A stretch of DNA of 7,516 nucleotides from Alistipes sp. (GTDB taxonomy: Bacteria > Bacteroidota > Bacteroidia > Bacteroidales > Rikenellaceae), in contig JAGBTW010000107.1 of the NCBI GenBank assembly GCA_017631135.1, positions 1-7,516 on the forward strand. The letters run 5' to 3'. This document shows positions 1-5,730 of the stretch, piece by piece. The position numbers were made by a program, and so were the translations under genes. The first letter of the stretch is position 1, and each line of letters begins with the position of its first letter. The notes beneath the pieces are model-generated. The model was not told the DNA's origin. It did no database searches and worked only from the letters and a program-made list of their open reading frames with translations.

Positions 1-1291
1 TCAGCGACGAGGTGAAGAGCTGTGCCACTCCCTCATCCATAAGCTGGTCGATACCCTTTGCGAGCTGCTTGAACTTCAAGGGGTCTGCATTCTCGATATA
101 TCGGAAATGCTCGGGCGAGAATGAGGGGATACCCGTGAACTTGAGCTTCTCACCCTCGGTGAAGGTGTCGCCAATCATAAATGTTCCCGTGTCGTGCAAA
201 CCTACGATGTCGCCAGGGTACGCCTCGTCGATGACTGACTTCTTCTCCGCCATGAAGGCTGTGGGAGAGGAGAACTTAAGCTGCTTGCCACTGCGCACAT
301 GGAGGTAGTTCTTGTTACGCTCAAACTTACCCGAACATATCTTCATGAAGGCGATACGGTCGCGGTGGTTGGGGTCCATATTGGCGTGAATCTTAAAGAT
401 AAAACCAGTCAACTTATTCTCCGCGGGCTCTACCATGCGTGTCTCGGTTGTGGCGTTGCGGGGTGATGGAGCGATGCGGATGAAGCACTCCAACAACTCG
501 CGCACACCGAAGTTGTTGACTGCCGAGCCAAAGAACACGGGGGCAAGCTCACCTGCGAGGTAGTCCTCGCGACGGAAAGGCTCGTATACACCCTCCACGA
601 GGTCTACATTCTCGCGAAGCTGCGCTGCAAAGTTGTCACCTATGTACTTCTCGAGCTCCGAAGATGAGAGGTCCGAAATCTCCACTGTCGAAGCATCTGC
701 CGTCTGGCGCTCGTCAGACGTAAATAGCGAGAGGTTCTTCTCGTAGATGTTGTACACACCCTTGAACGTATCACCCGACGAGATGGGAAATGCCAAGGGG
801 CGCACCTTAATCTTAAGCTCGCGCTCCACCTCATCCAAGAGGTCGAATGCATCCTTCGAGGGGCGGTCAAGCTTGTTGATAAAGACGATAACGGGGGTCT
901 TGCGCATGCGACACACATCCATCAAACGGCGTGTCTGCGTCTCAACACCCTTTGCACCGTCGATGACGATGATTACCGAATCTACGGCTGTAAGTGTGCG
1001 GTATGTATCCTCCGCAAAGTCCTCGTGACCAGGGGTATCGAGGATGTTGATTTTCACATCCTTATACTCGAAGCCCATCACAGATGTAGCCACCGAGATA
1101 CCACGCTGACGCTCAATCTCCATGAAGTCCGATGTTGCACCCTTCTTAATCTTGTTGCTCTTTACAGCTCCTGCAACGTGGATAGCTCCACCAAACAGAA
1201 GCAGCTTCTCGGTAAGTGTTGTCTTACCGGCATCGGGGTGTGCGATAACGGCAAATGTACGTCGTTTAGTAATCTCGTCAATAAGTGCCAT
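1..1291 (-). CDS. prfC: Peptide chain release factor 3 (RF3), C-terminus cut by window edge
   Basis: RF3 is the cytoplasmic translational GTPase that recycles RF1/RF2 from the ribosome after termination. The first 430 codons are present; family members are about 520-530 residues, so roughly the last 100 lie beyond position 1. The frame is open to the edge. Visible motifs: P-loop AHPDAGKTT (residues 17-25), switch I RGIS (63-66), G3 DTPGHED (85-91), G4 NKLD (139-142). Further on come FFGSA and the RF3-typical stretches [23 protein letters not shown] and [11 protein letters not shown], which closely match E. coli RF3 and separate it from EF-G, LepA and TypA. The ATG at 1291 is chosen because the [13 protein letters not shown] start aligns with the family N-terminus and lies about 20 bases below a promoter. 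It is probably transcribed alone, because a terminator separates it from hom. Confidence 0.96.
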   Translation of the reverse strand, partial: MALIDEITKRRTFAVIAHPDAGKTTLTEKLLLFGGAIHVAGAVKSNKIKKGATSDFMEIERQRGISVATSVMGFEYKDVKINILDTPGHEDFAEDTYRTLTAVDSVIIVIDGAKGVETQTRRLMDVCRMRKTPVIVFINKLDRPSKDAFDLLDEVERELKIKVRPLAFPISSGDTFKGVYNIYEKNLSLFTSDERQTADASTVEISDLSSSELEKYIGDNFAAQLRENVDLVEGVYEPFRREDYLAGELAPVFFGSAVNNFGVRELLECFIRIAPSPRNATTETRMVEPAENKLTGFIFKIHANMDPNHRDRIAFMKICSGKFERNKNYLHVRSGKQLKFSSPTAFMAEKKSVIDEAYPGDIVGLHDTGTFMIGDTFTEGEKLKFTGIPSFSPEHFRYIENADPLKFKQLAKGIDQLMDEGVAQLFTSSL

Positions 1292-1317
1292 AGGGACAAT
1301 AATTAAAATTTAGGGCG

Positions 1318-1348
1318 CAAAGATAGCAATAAATTGCAAATATACAAA
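1318..1348 (-). promoter_or_regulatory. Bacteroidetes-type promoter for prfC
   Basis: On the minus strand, TTTG (1345-1348) is followed after exactly 19 bases by TATCTTTG (1318-1325). This is a full match to the Bacteroidetes sigma-ABfr pattern (-33 TTTG, -7 TAnnTTTG). Transcription would start near 1311-1313, giving a leader of about 20 bases before the prfC ATG at 1291. The -33 element lies inside the T-rich tail of the upstream terminator. Promoter activity is inferred from the motif only. Confidence 0.8.
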
Positions 1349-1353
1349 ATAAG

Positions 1354-1385
1354 AGGAGTCACCTTTATGGTTAAAGATGACTCCT
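1354..1385 (-). terminator. Intrinsic terminator of the metY-metX-hom operon
   Basis: This is a 14-bp inverted repeat with a 4-base loop, beginning 22 bases past the hom stop codon. Arms are AGGAGTCA (1354-1361) and TGACTCCT (1378-1385), continued inward by CTTTA/TAAAG. In minus-strand RNA the one imperfect position is a U-G wobble, so the stem is continuous; in plus-strand RNA it would be a C-A mismatch. After the stem the minus strand reads CTTATTTTG, a T-rich tail. Both points favour termination of leftward transcription leaving hom. No plus-strand gene ends here. Confidence 0.85.
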
Positions 1386-1406
1386 AAAGATGTAATATTT
1401 CGTCAT

Positions 1407-2591
1407 TTAGTCCAATGGATAGGCAGCAACGAAGCAGTCAGCCACGCGCAGCTCCTCCTGGTGTGCCTTGAGGTTCGAGATGTTCACATCACCCACGATA
1501 TAGTTGTAGTCCTCCGATGTGTACTGCTCTCTAATCTTTGTGAAGGCTAGCAAGTTGCGCTGCTCCTCGGTCTTATAGCGGAAGTAGATGCGGAAGGTGT
1601 GGTCGCACGAGTAGGTAGGCAAGACAGAGTCATTGCGCTTCTTGTACTCATAGCGGTAGTTATAGCCACACGCGGTGATGTCGCTCAACACTGCCGAGCC
1701 TGTGGGGTGACCACCAGCACCGCGACCGAACATAAACTGCTTATCATAGAACAAGCCCTTGATAACCACGCCATTAAACTCATCCTCAACGCTGTAGATA
1801 TACTTATTGCGCGAGATGAGCTGTGGCAATACGCACATGATAAGCTTGTCCTCGACCTTCTCGACATGTGCCACAAGCTTTATGCGGCGCTCCTTCTCGT
1901 GCGCAAAGCGTATGTCGGCATCGTTCATCGTAGAGATGCCGTAGGTAAGAATCTCCTCGGGCGCAACATATACACCAAAGGCGTGGATGGTGATGATGAT
2001 AAGCTTGTAGAGCGAATCCCAACCATCGATGTCTAGTGTGGGGTTACTCTCCGCAAAGCCGAGGTCCTGGGCGAGCTTCAATGCCTCCTTGTAACCCATC
2101 TTCTCGTTAAAAATCTTCGAGAGGATGAAGTTTGACGAGCCGTTGAGAATACCCTTAACCGAGGTGAGGAGGTCATTGTCGTAGTACTCCTCGAGGTTGC
2201 GGATAACGGGGATAGAGCCACATGCCGATGCGTCGTAGAGGAGGGCTGTGTTGTACTGCTCCTGAAGGTCGATAAGCTCGGGCAGGTGGTGACCGAGCAT
2301 CTTCTTGTTACCCGAAACGACGGGTATGCGCATCTTAAGGGCGCGCTTGACGATGTCGTATGCCGCCTCTGCGTCGTCGATAACCTCGACAATGAGGTTT
2401 ATGTTGCGGTCGTTGAAGATGTCGTCGGGGTTTGAGGTAAACTCAACCGCCACGTCGCCACGCTCCTTATGTATGTCGCGTACACATGCGCGCACGATGC
2501 TTACATTCTTCGAGTCGATGCGCTTAAGCACGTCGTAGAGACCATGTCCCACATTACCGAAACCAAAGAGACCTATATTTAACTGTTTCAT
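1407..2591 (-). CDS. hom: Homoserine dehydrogenase, stand-alone, in methionine operon
   Basis: Reduces aspartate 4-semialdehyde to homoserine with NAD(P)H, the branch point towards methionine and threonine. The 394-residue protein has an N-terminal Rossmann fold with GFGNVG (10-15), the VSGNKK segment (92-97), NGSSNFIL (150-157) and AESNPTLDIDGWDSLYK (180-196). Glu181, Asp192 and Lys196 keep the spacing of the catalytic Glu208, Asp219 and Lys223 of yeast homoserine dehydrogenase. GRGAGGHPTGSAVLSDI (289-305) closes the core. There is no aspartokinase domain, unlike fused ThrA-type enzymes. The last 65 or so residues form a tail that may be a divergent ACT-like domain but lacks an obvious ACT signature. 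It is third in the operon, 21 bases after metX, and is followed by a terminator, so it probably supplies homoserine dedicated to methionine synthesis. Confidence 0.94.
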   Translation of the reverse strand: MKQLNIGLFGFGNVGHGLYDVLKRIDSKNVSIVRACVRDIHKERGDVAVEFTSNPDDIFNDRNINLIVEVIDDAEAAYDIVKRALKMRIPVVSGNKKMLGHHLPELIDLQEQYNTALLYDASACGSIPVIRNLEEYYDNDLLTSVKGILNGSSNFILSKIFNEKMGYKEALKLAQDLGFAESNPTLDIDGWDSLYKLIIITIHAFGVYVAPEEILTYGISTMNDADIRFAHEKERRIKLVAHVEKVEDKLIMCVLPQLISRNKYIYSVEDEFNGVVIKGLFYDKQFMFGRGAGGHPTGSAVLSDITACGYNYRYEYKKRNDSVLPTYSCDHTFRIYFRYKTEEQRNLLAFTKIREQYTSEDYNYIVGDVNISNLKAHQEELRVADCFVAAYPLD

Positions 2592-2612
2592 AATCTACTA
2601 TATTTTAAGGTG

Positions 2613-3626
2613 TTATCTAATAAAGTTCTGAATTATTGTGTTTAGTTTTTCGTGTTCTACAAGGAAGCCGTCGTGACCAAACTCCGACTCTATGAGGTGG
2701 TACTCCACGTCGCGCAGATGTTCGCGTAGAGGTGTGTGCGCCTCGGGCGGAAAGAGTATATCGGAGCTTATGGCTACAACCAACGCGCGAGCCTCAATCT
2801 TCGAGAGTGCCTCGACAATAGAGCCTCTGCCACGCGCAATGTTGTGCGAGTCTACAGCCTCACTCAAGCGGTAGTACGACAGCGCATTAAACCTGCGACG
2901 CAGCTTCTCGCCCTGATACTGCTGATAGCTGTGTGCTCGGCGCGTGAAAGATGCCTCGCTGGCATTTTCATCCTGCTGCGTAGCATTGTAGGCAGCGCCT
3001 CCGCGATAGCTTATAAGGGCTATGGAGCGTGCCACGGCCATGCCATCGATGCCCGCGTCGTCGCGACGCTCTCCCCATGTGCTATCAAGACGTATCGCCA
3101 TGCGCTGCGACTCGTTGAATGCCGCCGCCCAGGGCTCGGTGCATGTGGTGGTGGCAATGAGCGCTACCGACTCCATAAACTTGGGTTCCATAATCGCCCA
3201 CTCCATGCACTGGAAGCCACCTATCGAGCTACCAATAAGAAGCTTAACGCGCTCGATGCCGAGGTGCTTGGCAAGCAACTGGTGGCAGCGTACCATGTCG
3301 CGAACCGTAATCTGCGGAAAGTCGTAGTAGTACTTCTCGCCCGTAGCGGGGTCGACCGACAGTGGCGATGTTGTGCCATAGTGCGAGCCGAGGAAGTTGG
3401 CGCAAACGATGAAGTAGCGCGTGGGGTCAAGGAAGCGACACTCCTCAACCGTATGGGGCCACCAGTCGGCAACATCGGAGTTTGCCGTAAGGGCGTGACA
3501 CACCCAAATGACATTATCCTTTGCCGCGTTAAGCGTGCCAAAGGTGTCATAGGCAATCTCCAACTCGTGGAGCACTGCTCCCGACTCGAGGGTTACGGGC
3601 TGGCTATGATGGTATACCTGCGCCAT
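2613..3626 (-). CDS. metX: Homoserine O-acetyltransferase (MetX, alpha/beta hydrolase fold)
   Basis: Activates homoserine by acyl transfer from acetyl-CoA, the first committed step of methionine synthesis. The 337-residue protein has the MetX order of motifs: HALTAN (44-49), NFLGSHYGTTSP (77-88), nucleophile elbow GSSIGG with Ser134, SDILFP with Asp289, and FGHDGF with His318, a complete Ser-Asp-His triad. Length is near the low end for MetX proteins (about 340-380). The elbow reads GSSIGG where many homologues have GGSMGG, a conservative change. It starts 3 bases after the metY stop, so translation is probably coupled. The sequence family includes succinyltransferases that cannot be excluded by eye; acetyl transfer is favoured by the adjacent O-acetylhomoserine-type sulfhydrylase. 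Confidence 0.94.
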   Translation of the reverse strand: MAQVYHHSQPVTLESGAVLHELEIAYDTFGTLNAAKDNVIWVCHALTANSDVADWWPHTVEECRFLDPTRYFIVCANFLGSHYGTTSPLSVDPATGEKYYYDFPQITVRDMVRCHQLLAKHLGIERVKLLIGSSIGGFQCMEWAIMEPKFMESVALIATTTCTEPWAAAFNESQRMAIRLDSTWGERRDDAGIDGMAVARSIALISYRGGAAYNATQQDENASEASFTRRAHSYQQYQGEKLRRRFNALSYYRLSEAVDSHNIARGRGSIVEALSKIEARALVVAISSDILFPPEAHTPLREHLRDVEYHLIESEFGHDGFLVEHEKLNTIIQNFIR

Positions 3627-3629
3627 AAC

Positions 3630-4913
3630 CTAAATCTTTGACAGAGCCTCCTCGTAGTCGGCGATGATGTCCTCGACATTCTCCAAGCCGAGTGATATGC
3701 GGAGTAGTGTGGGTGTGATGCCCGCAGCACGCTTCGCCTCGTCCGAGAGCTGCTTGTGTGTTGTTGAGGCTGGGTGTGTAACAACCGATATTGAGTCGCC
3801 AATCATGGTCATATTGCCCGATAGTTTGAGGCTCTCGACAAACTTAACCGTAGAGTCGAGGTCGCCCTCGAGCTCGATGGTCATCACTGCCGATGCGCCA
3901 TGACGGAAATACTTCTTTGCAAGCTCGTGGCTGGGGTGCTCCTCAAAGCCCACGAAGCTCACGCTCTTAACCTTGGGGTGGTTACGGCAGTACTCGGCGA
4001 GCTTGTATGTAGACTCCACCTCGTGCTTAACGCGCAACGAGAGGGTCTCCAAGCCGAGCAACATAAGGTATGCATCAAAGGGCGATGGGCAGCAGCCGAA
4101 GTCGCGCATGCCATCTACGCGACACTTCACGATAAACGCCTGATTGCCAAATGCCTCGCAAAGGTTAAGACCGTGGTAGCCCTCCGAAGGGCCATCAATT
4201 TGTGGGAACTTGCCCGAGGCGCGCCAGTCGAACTTACCGCTGTCGACAATGATGCCACCCATGGCTGTGCCGTGACCGTTAATCCACTTCGTTGCCGAGT
4301 CGGTGATGATGTCTGCGCCCCACTCGAAGGGGTTGCAAAGATAGCCACCCGCACCAAAGGTGTTGTCGACAATAAGCGGAATGTTGTTCTTGTGTGCCAC
4401 CTCGGCGAGTGCCTCGATGTCGATGACGCGACATGTGGGGTTGCCCATAGACTCGGCAAATACGGCGCGTGTCTTCTCGTCGATGAGCGCAGCAATGTCC
4501 TCTGCCGAGTCGCTCTTTGCCAAGCGACACTCGATGCCGACGTTGCGGAGCGAGATTACAAATTGGTTGTGCGTGCCACCATAGAGGTATGGCGATGCCA
4601 CGATGTTCTCACCCGCCTTGGCAAGTGCCGTTACGGTGAGGAGTATTGCCGACATGCCCGAGGCTGTTGCCAAAGCGCCCACACCGCCATAGAGGGCAGC
4701 TATGCGCTCCTCGTATGCCGCTGTTGTGGGGTTGTGCAGGCGTGTGTAGATGTAGCCTGGCTCGCTCAATGTAAAGAGGTTGGCAGCATAGTCACACGAT
4801 GAAAAGTGGTATGCTGCGGTGGGGTGAATGGCTATGCCTCGTGCCAATGACTCATCTACCTTGTAACCTCCGTGTATCTGTATAGTCTCAAAACGAAGTT
4901 TTCTATCGCTCAT
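3630..4913 (-). CDS. metY: O-acetylhomoserine sulfhydrylase (PLP-dependent, Cys/Met metabolism family)
   Basis: Converts O-acetylhomoserine and sulfide to homocysteine, allowing direct sulfhydrylation without cystathionine. The 427 residues match the MetY length, longer than cystathionine synthases and lyases (about 380-400). Visible: YTRLHNPT (56-63) with the Tyr-Arg pair that contacts PLP phosphate across the dimer, SGMSA (85-89), Asp183 in VDNTF for the pyridine nitrogen, PLP lysine Lys209 in SATKWINGHG, the MetY-type HPASTTHKQL (380-389), and Arg405 in RISLGLE for the substrate carboxylate. The MSDRKLRFET start is well placed, with the family motif ETIQIHGGY directly after it. It is the first gene of metY-metX-hom, preceded by a leader of about 225 nt with a methionine-rich ORF. 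No Shine-Dalgarno sequence is seen; the upstream region is A/T-rich, usual for Bacteroidetes. Confidence 0.95.
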   Translation of the reverse strand: MSDRKLRFETIQIHGGYKVDESLARGIAIHPTAAYHFSSCDYAANLFTLSEPGYIYTRLHNPTTAAYEERIAALYGGVGALATASGMSAILLTVTALAKAGENIVASPYLYGGTHNQFVISLRNVGIECRLAKSDSAEDIAALIDEKTRAVFAESMGNPTCRVIDIEALAEVAHKNNIPLIVDNTFGAGGYLCNPFEWGADIITDSATKWINGHGTAMGGIIVDSGKFDWRASGKFPQIDGPSEGYHGLNLCEAFGNQAFIVKCRVDGMRDFGCCPSPFDAYLMLLGLETLSLRVKHEVESTYKLAEYCRNHPKVKSVSFVGFEEHPSHELAKKYFRHGASAVMTIELEGDLDSTVKFVESLKLSGNMTMIGDSISVVTHPASTTHKQLSDEAKRAAGITPTLLRISLGLENVEDIIADYEEALSKI

Positions 4914-4925
4914 AGTCGTAAAGTC

Positions 4926-4949
4926 AAAAATTAAATCAAATTTAATCTA
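4926..4949 (-). other. A/T-only inverted repeat with T tail just before metY
   Basis: In the minus-strand RNA, AUUAAAU (4940-4946) and AUUUAAU (4930-4936) form a 7-bp stem with loop UUG, followed by UUUU. It resembles a weak hairpin plus U-tract, but the stem has no G-C pair and would be unstable. It may equally be the A/U-rich translation start region of metY, whose ATG is about 13 bases downstream. The repeat is certain; a function is not. Confidence 0.35.
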
Positions 4950-4950
4950 T

Positions 4951-4976
4951 GACGAGGCCTTAAAAAAAGCGTCGTC
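4951..4976 (-). promoter_or_regulatory. Hairpin in met operon leader, proximal to metY
   Basis: In minus-strand RNA, GACGACGC (4969-4976) pairs with GCCTCGTC (4951-4958) apart from one C-C mismatch. The stem extends inward through a U-G and two U-A pairs to a U4 loop. A run of seven U (4962-4968) directly follows the 5' arm, so that arm could alternatively be the 3' arm of a terminator; a partial upstream partner GUCGU exists at 5005-5009. The position, 38 bases before metY, suits either transcriptional or translational attenuation. The structure was found by eye and not folded computationally. Confidence 0.5.
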
Positions 4977-5001
4977 AAGCGTGTGTGTATGGTTGGAGAG
5001 G

Positions 5002-5021
5002 TGCACGACCGTAGTCATGCA
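5002..5021 (-). promoter_or_regulatory. Strong UNCG-type tetraloop hairpin in met leader
   Basis: The leader RNA contains UGCAUGAC (5014-5021), loop UACG, then GUCGUGCA (5002-5009): eight consecutive pairs including one U-G. The closing C(UACG)G is a member of the very stable UNCG tetraloop class. It sits 16 bases after the leader peptide stop codon. No U-tract follows, so it does not look like a terminator by itself. It could be a pause, an anti-antiterminator or a protector hairpin. Its 3' arm contains GUCGU, which could alternatively pair with ACGAC at 4971-4975. Confidence 0.6.
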
Positions 5022-5033
5022 AGGGTTGATAGA

Positions 5034-5047
5034 GTGCCTAACGGCAC
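5034..5047 (-). promoter_or_regulatory. Hairpin containing the leader peptide stop codon
   Basis: GTGCC (5043-5047), loop GTTA, GGCAC (5034-5038): a perfect 5-bp stem in the leader RNA. It spans the last three codons of the methionine-rich ORF (from Met26) and its TAG stop, partly in the loop. Its 3' arm shares two bases with ACTCTATC (5028-5035), so full formation of both pairings is not possible. A ribosome reaching the stop would melt it, while one stalled at earlier Met codons would leave it free to form. Confidence 0.5.
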
Positions 5048-5124
5048 ATTCGCATAGAGCTCTGCATCGAGGCGCGCATCATGGTCTCGACAATCATAAT
5101 TCGTATATTGCTATTCGTATGCAT
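5038..5124 (-). CDS. Methionine-rich leader peptide (28 aa), candidate attenuator of metYX-hom
   Basis: This short ORF lies in the met operon leader, with its ATG about 13-15 bases below the predicted transcription start. It begins MHTNSNIRIM and ends SSMRMCR. Met occurs at residues 1, 10, 15, 16, 20, 24 and 26: seven of 28, far above normal. The density rises towards the 3' end, as in classical amino-acid leader peptides that sense charged tRNA by ribosome stalling. The operon downstream makes methionine, so the sensed amino acid matches the product. An internal start at Met10 would give 19 residues with six Met. The bracketing repeats support a regulatory leader. It has no recognised protein family. 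The frame and composition are seen; translation and regulation are inferred. Confidence 0.72.
   Translation of the reverse strand: MHTNSNIRIMIVETMMRASMQSSMRMCR
5099..5120. repeat. Direct repeat ATTCGTAT, 14-bp period, in met leader
   Basis: Two exact copies of ATTCGTAT (5099-5106 and 5113-5120, plus strand) are separated by six bases, just downstream of the met transcription start and inside the first codons of the leader ORF. The spacing is a little over one helical turn, so they could be operator half-sites for a repressor, or chance in an A/T-rich stretch. Confidence 0.4.
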
Positions 5125-5144
5125 TGACTCTATCGTTTGTTTTG

Positions 5145-5176
5145 CAAAGATAATAAAAAATTTTCAAAATTCCAAA
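5145..5176 (-). promoter_or_regulatory. Bacteroidetes-type promoter of the met operon
   Basis: On the minus strand, TTTG (5173-5176), a 20-base spacer, then TATCTTTG (5145-5152): the full -33/-7 pattern. Transcription would begin near 5137-5139, leaving a leader of about 225 nt before metY. Its -33 box lies only 15 bases from the -33 box of the divergent cdd promoter, so the two polymerase sites may interfere. Confidence 0.8.
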
Positions 5177-5191
5177 CATCCGCCCTATAAC

Positions 5192-5222
5192 TTTTATATT
5201 TCATTATTTATGACTATCTTTG
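5192..5222 (+). promoter_or_regulatory. Bacteroidetes-type promoter of cdd operon
   Basis: TTTT (5192-5195, one mismatch to TTTG), a 19-base spacer, then TATCTTTG (5215-5222), a perfect -7 box. The expected start near 5228-5230 gives a leader of about 25 bases before the cdd ATG. It is back-to-back with the met operon promoter. Confidence 0.72.
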
Positions 5223-5254
5223 CAGACTGATTATATATATGATTCTGTACTATC

Positions 5255-5710
5255 ATGAAATGTACTCTTGATATTAGTTACGAGCACTACGCCTCAATCG
5301 CGGAGCTTGACCAGCTCGACCGCGAGCTTGTTGCAGAGGCTGAAGAGGCCACAAAGACCGCAAACGCCCCATACTCAAACTTTCATGTCGGCGCTGCGGT
5401 GCGCCTAAAGAGTGGTCGCACGCTCCACGCCTCGAACTTCGAGAGCGAGGTTTACCCCGCGGGCTTGTGCGCCGAGCGTTCGTTGCTCTTCTATGTCGAG
5501 GCAAACTGCGCTGGCGACCCCGTTGAGGCATTGGCCATCGCCTCAAACCCCTCGGAGAGGGAGTGCTACCCTTGCGGTCAGTGTCGCCAGGTGATTATGG
5601 ATGTCGAGCGCAGACAGCAGTCGCCCATTCGTGTTATCATGACGGGCGCTGGCTCGGCCACGGTTGTAGATAGCGCAGCGAAATTGTTACCATTTACTTT
5701 TAAGCTATAA
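5255..5710 (+). CDS. cdd: Cytidine deaminase
   Basis: Zinc enzyme of pyrimidine salvage that hydrolyses cytidine and deoxycytidine to uridine and deoxyuridine in the cytoplasm. The 151-residue length fits the tetrameric, single-domain class. Visible: APYSNFHVGAA (38-48), the substrate-binding Asn61-x-Glu63 pair, CAER with zinc ligand Cys72 and catalytic Glu74, PCGQCRQ with zinc ligands Cys107 and Cys110, and the usual LLPFTF end (144-149). The segment after Asn-x-Glu reads SEVYPAG where many homologues have a form of NAAYP, but no catalytic residue is lost. The ATG at 5255 is the first in frame below the promoter; an ATG at 5239 is out of frame and ends after ten codons. It is first in a likely operon, 20 bases before the next gene. 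Confidence 0.95.
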   Translation: MKCTLDISYEHYASIAELDQLDRELVAEAEEATKTANAPYSNFHVGAAVRLKSGRTLHASNFESEVYPAGLCAERSLLFYVEANCAGDPVEALAIASNPSERECYPCGQCRQVIMDVERRQQSPIRVIMTGAGSATVVDSAAKLLPFTFKL

Positions 5711-5730
5711 TTTATAGAACATCCCTGACT

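Larger units (their letters stand above)
5028..5134 (-). promoter_or_regulatory. Long-range inverted repeat enclosing the met leader ORF
   Basis: GATAGAGT (5127-5134), within about 5-10 bases of the expected transcript start and two bases before the leader ATG, is perfectly complementary to ACTCTATC (5028-5035), which begins two bases beyond the leader stop codon. Pairing would close a loop around the whole leader ORF. A second partial partner for the same 5' arm, CTCTAT (5054-5059), lies inside the ORF at Ser23-Met24. That makes two mutually exclusive pairings possible. The complementarity is seen directly; the regulatory role is inferred. Confidence 0.5.

Noticed and set aside
1025..1313. 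Short plus-strand frames opposite the prfC start region
   Set aside because: They are antisense to the P-loop and switch regions of prfC and have no motif or promoter of their own.
2736..3641. 301-codon open frame on the plus strand, antisense to metX
   Set aside because: It is an almost exact shadow of metX, which has a full catalytic triad and conserved motifs. The antisense translation shows no family motif and is explained by codon bias.
3900..4802. 300-codon open frame on the plus strand, antisense to metY
   Set aside because: It mirrors metY, whose PLP-binding motifs are all intact. The antisense product has no recognisable domain.
5056..5063. AGAGCTCT palindrome in the leader ORF
   Set aside because: A perfect palindrome leaves no room for a loop in RNA, and 8-bp palindromes are common by chance; only its CTCTAT overlap is used above.
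4914..5139. SAM riboswitch in the met leader
   Set aside because: Considered because of the gene context, but I cannot find the conserved SAM-I core strings or a convincing SAM-II pseudoknot, and a Met-rich ORF occupies the space. A covariance-model search would settle it.
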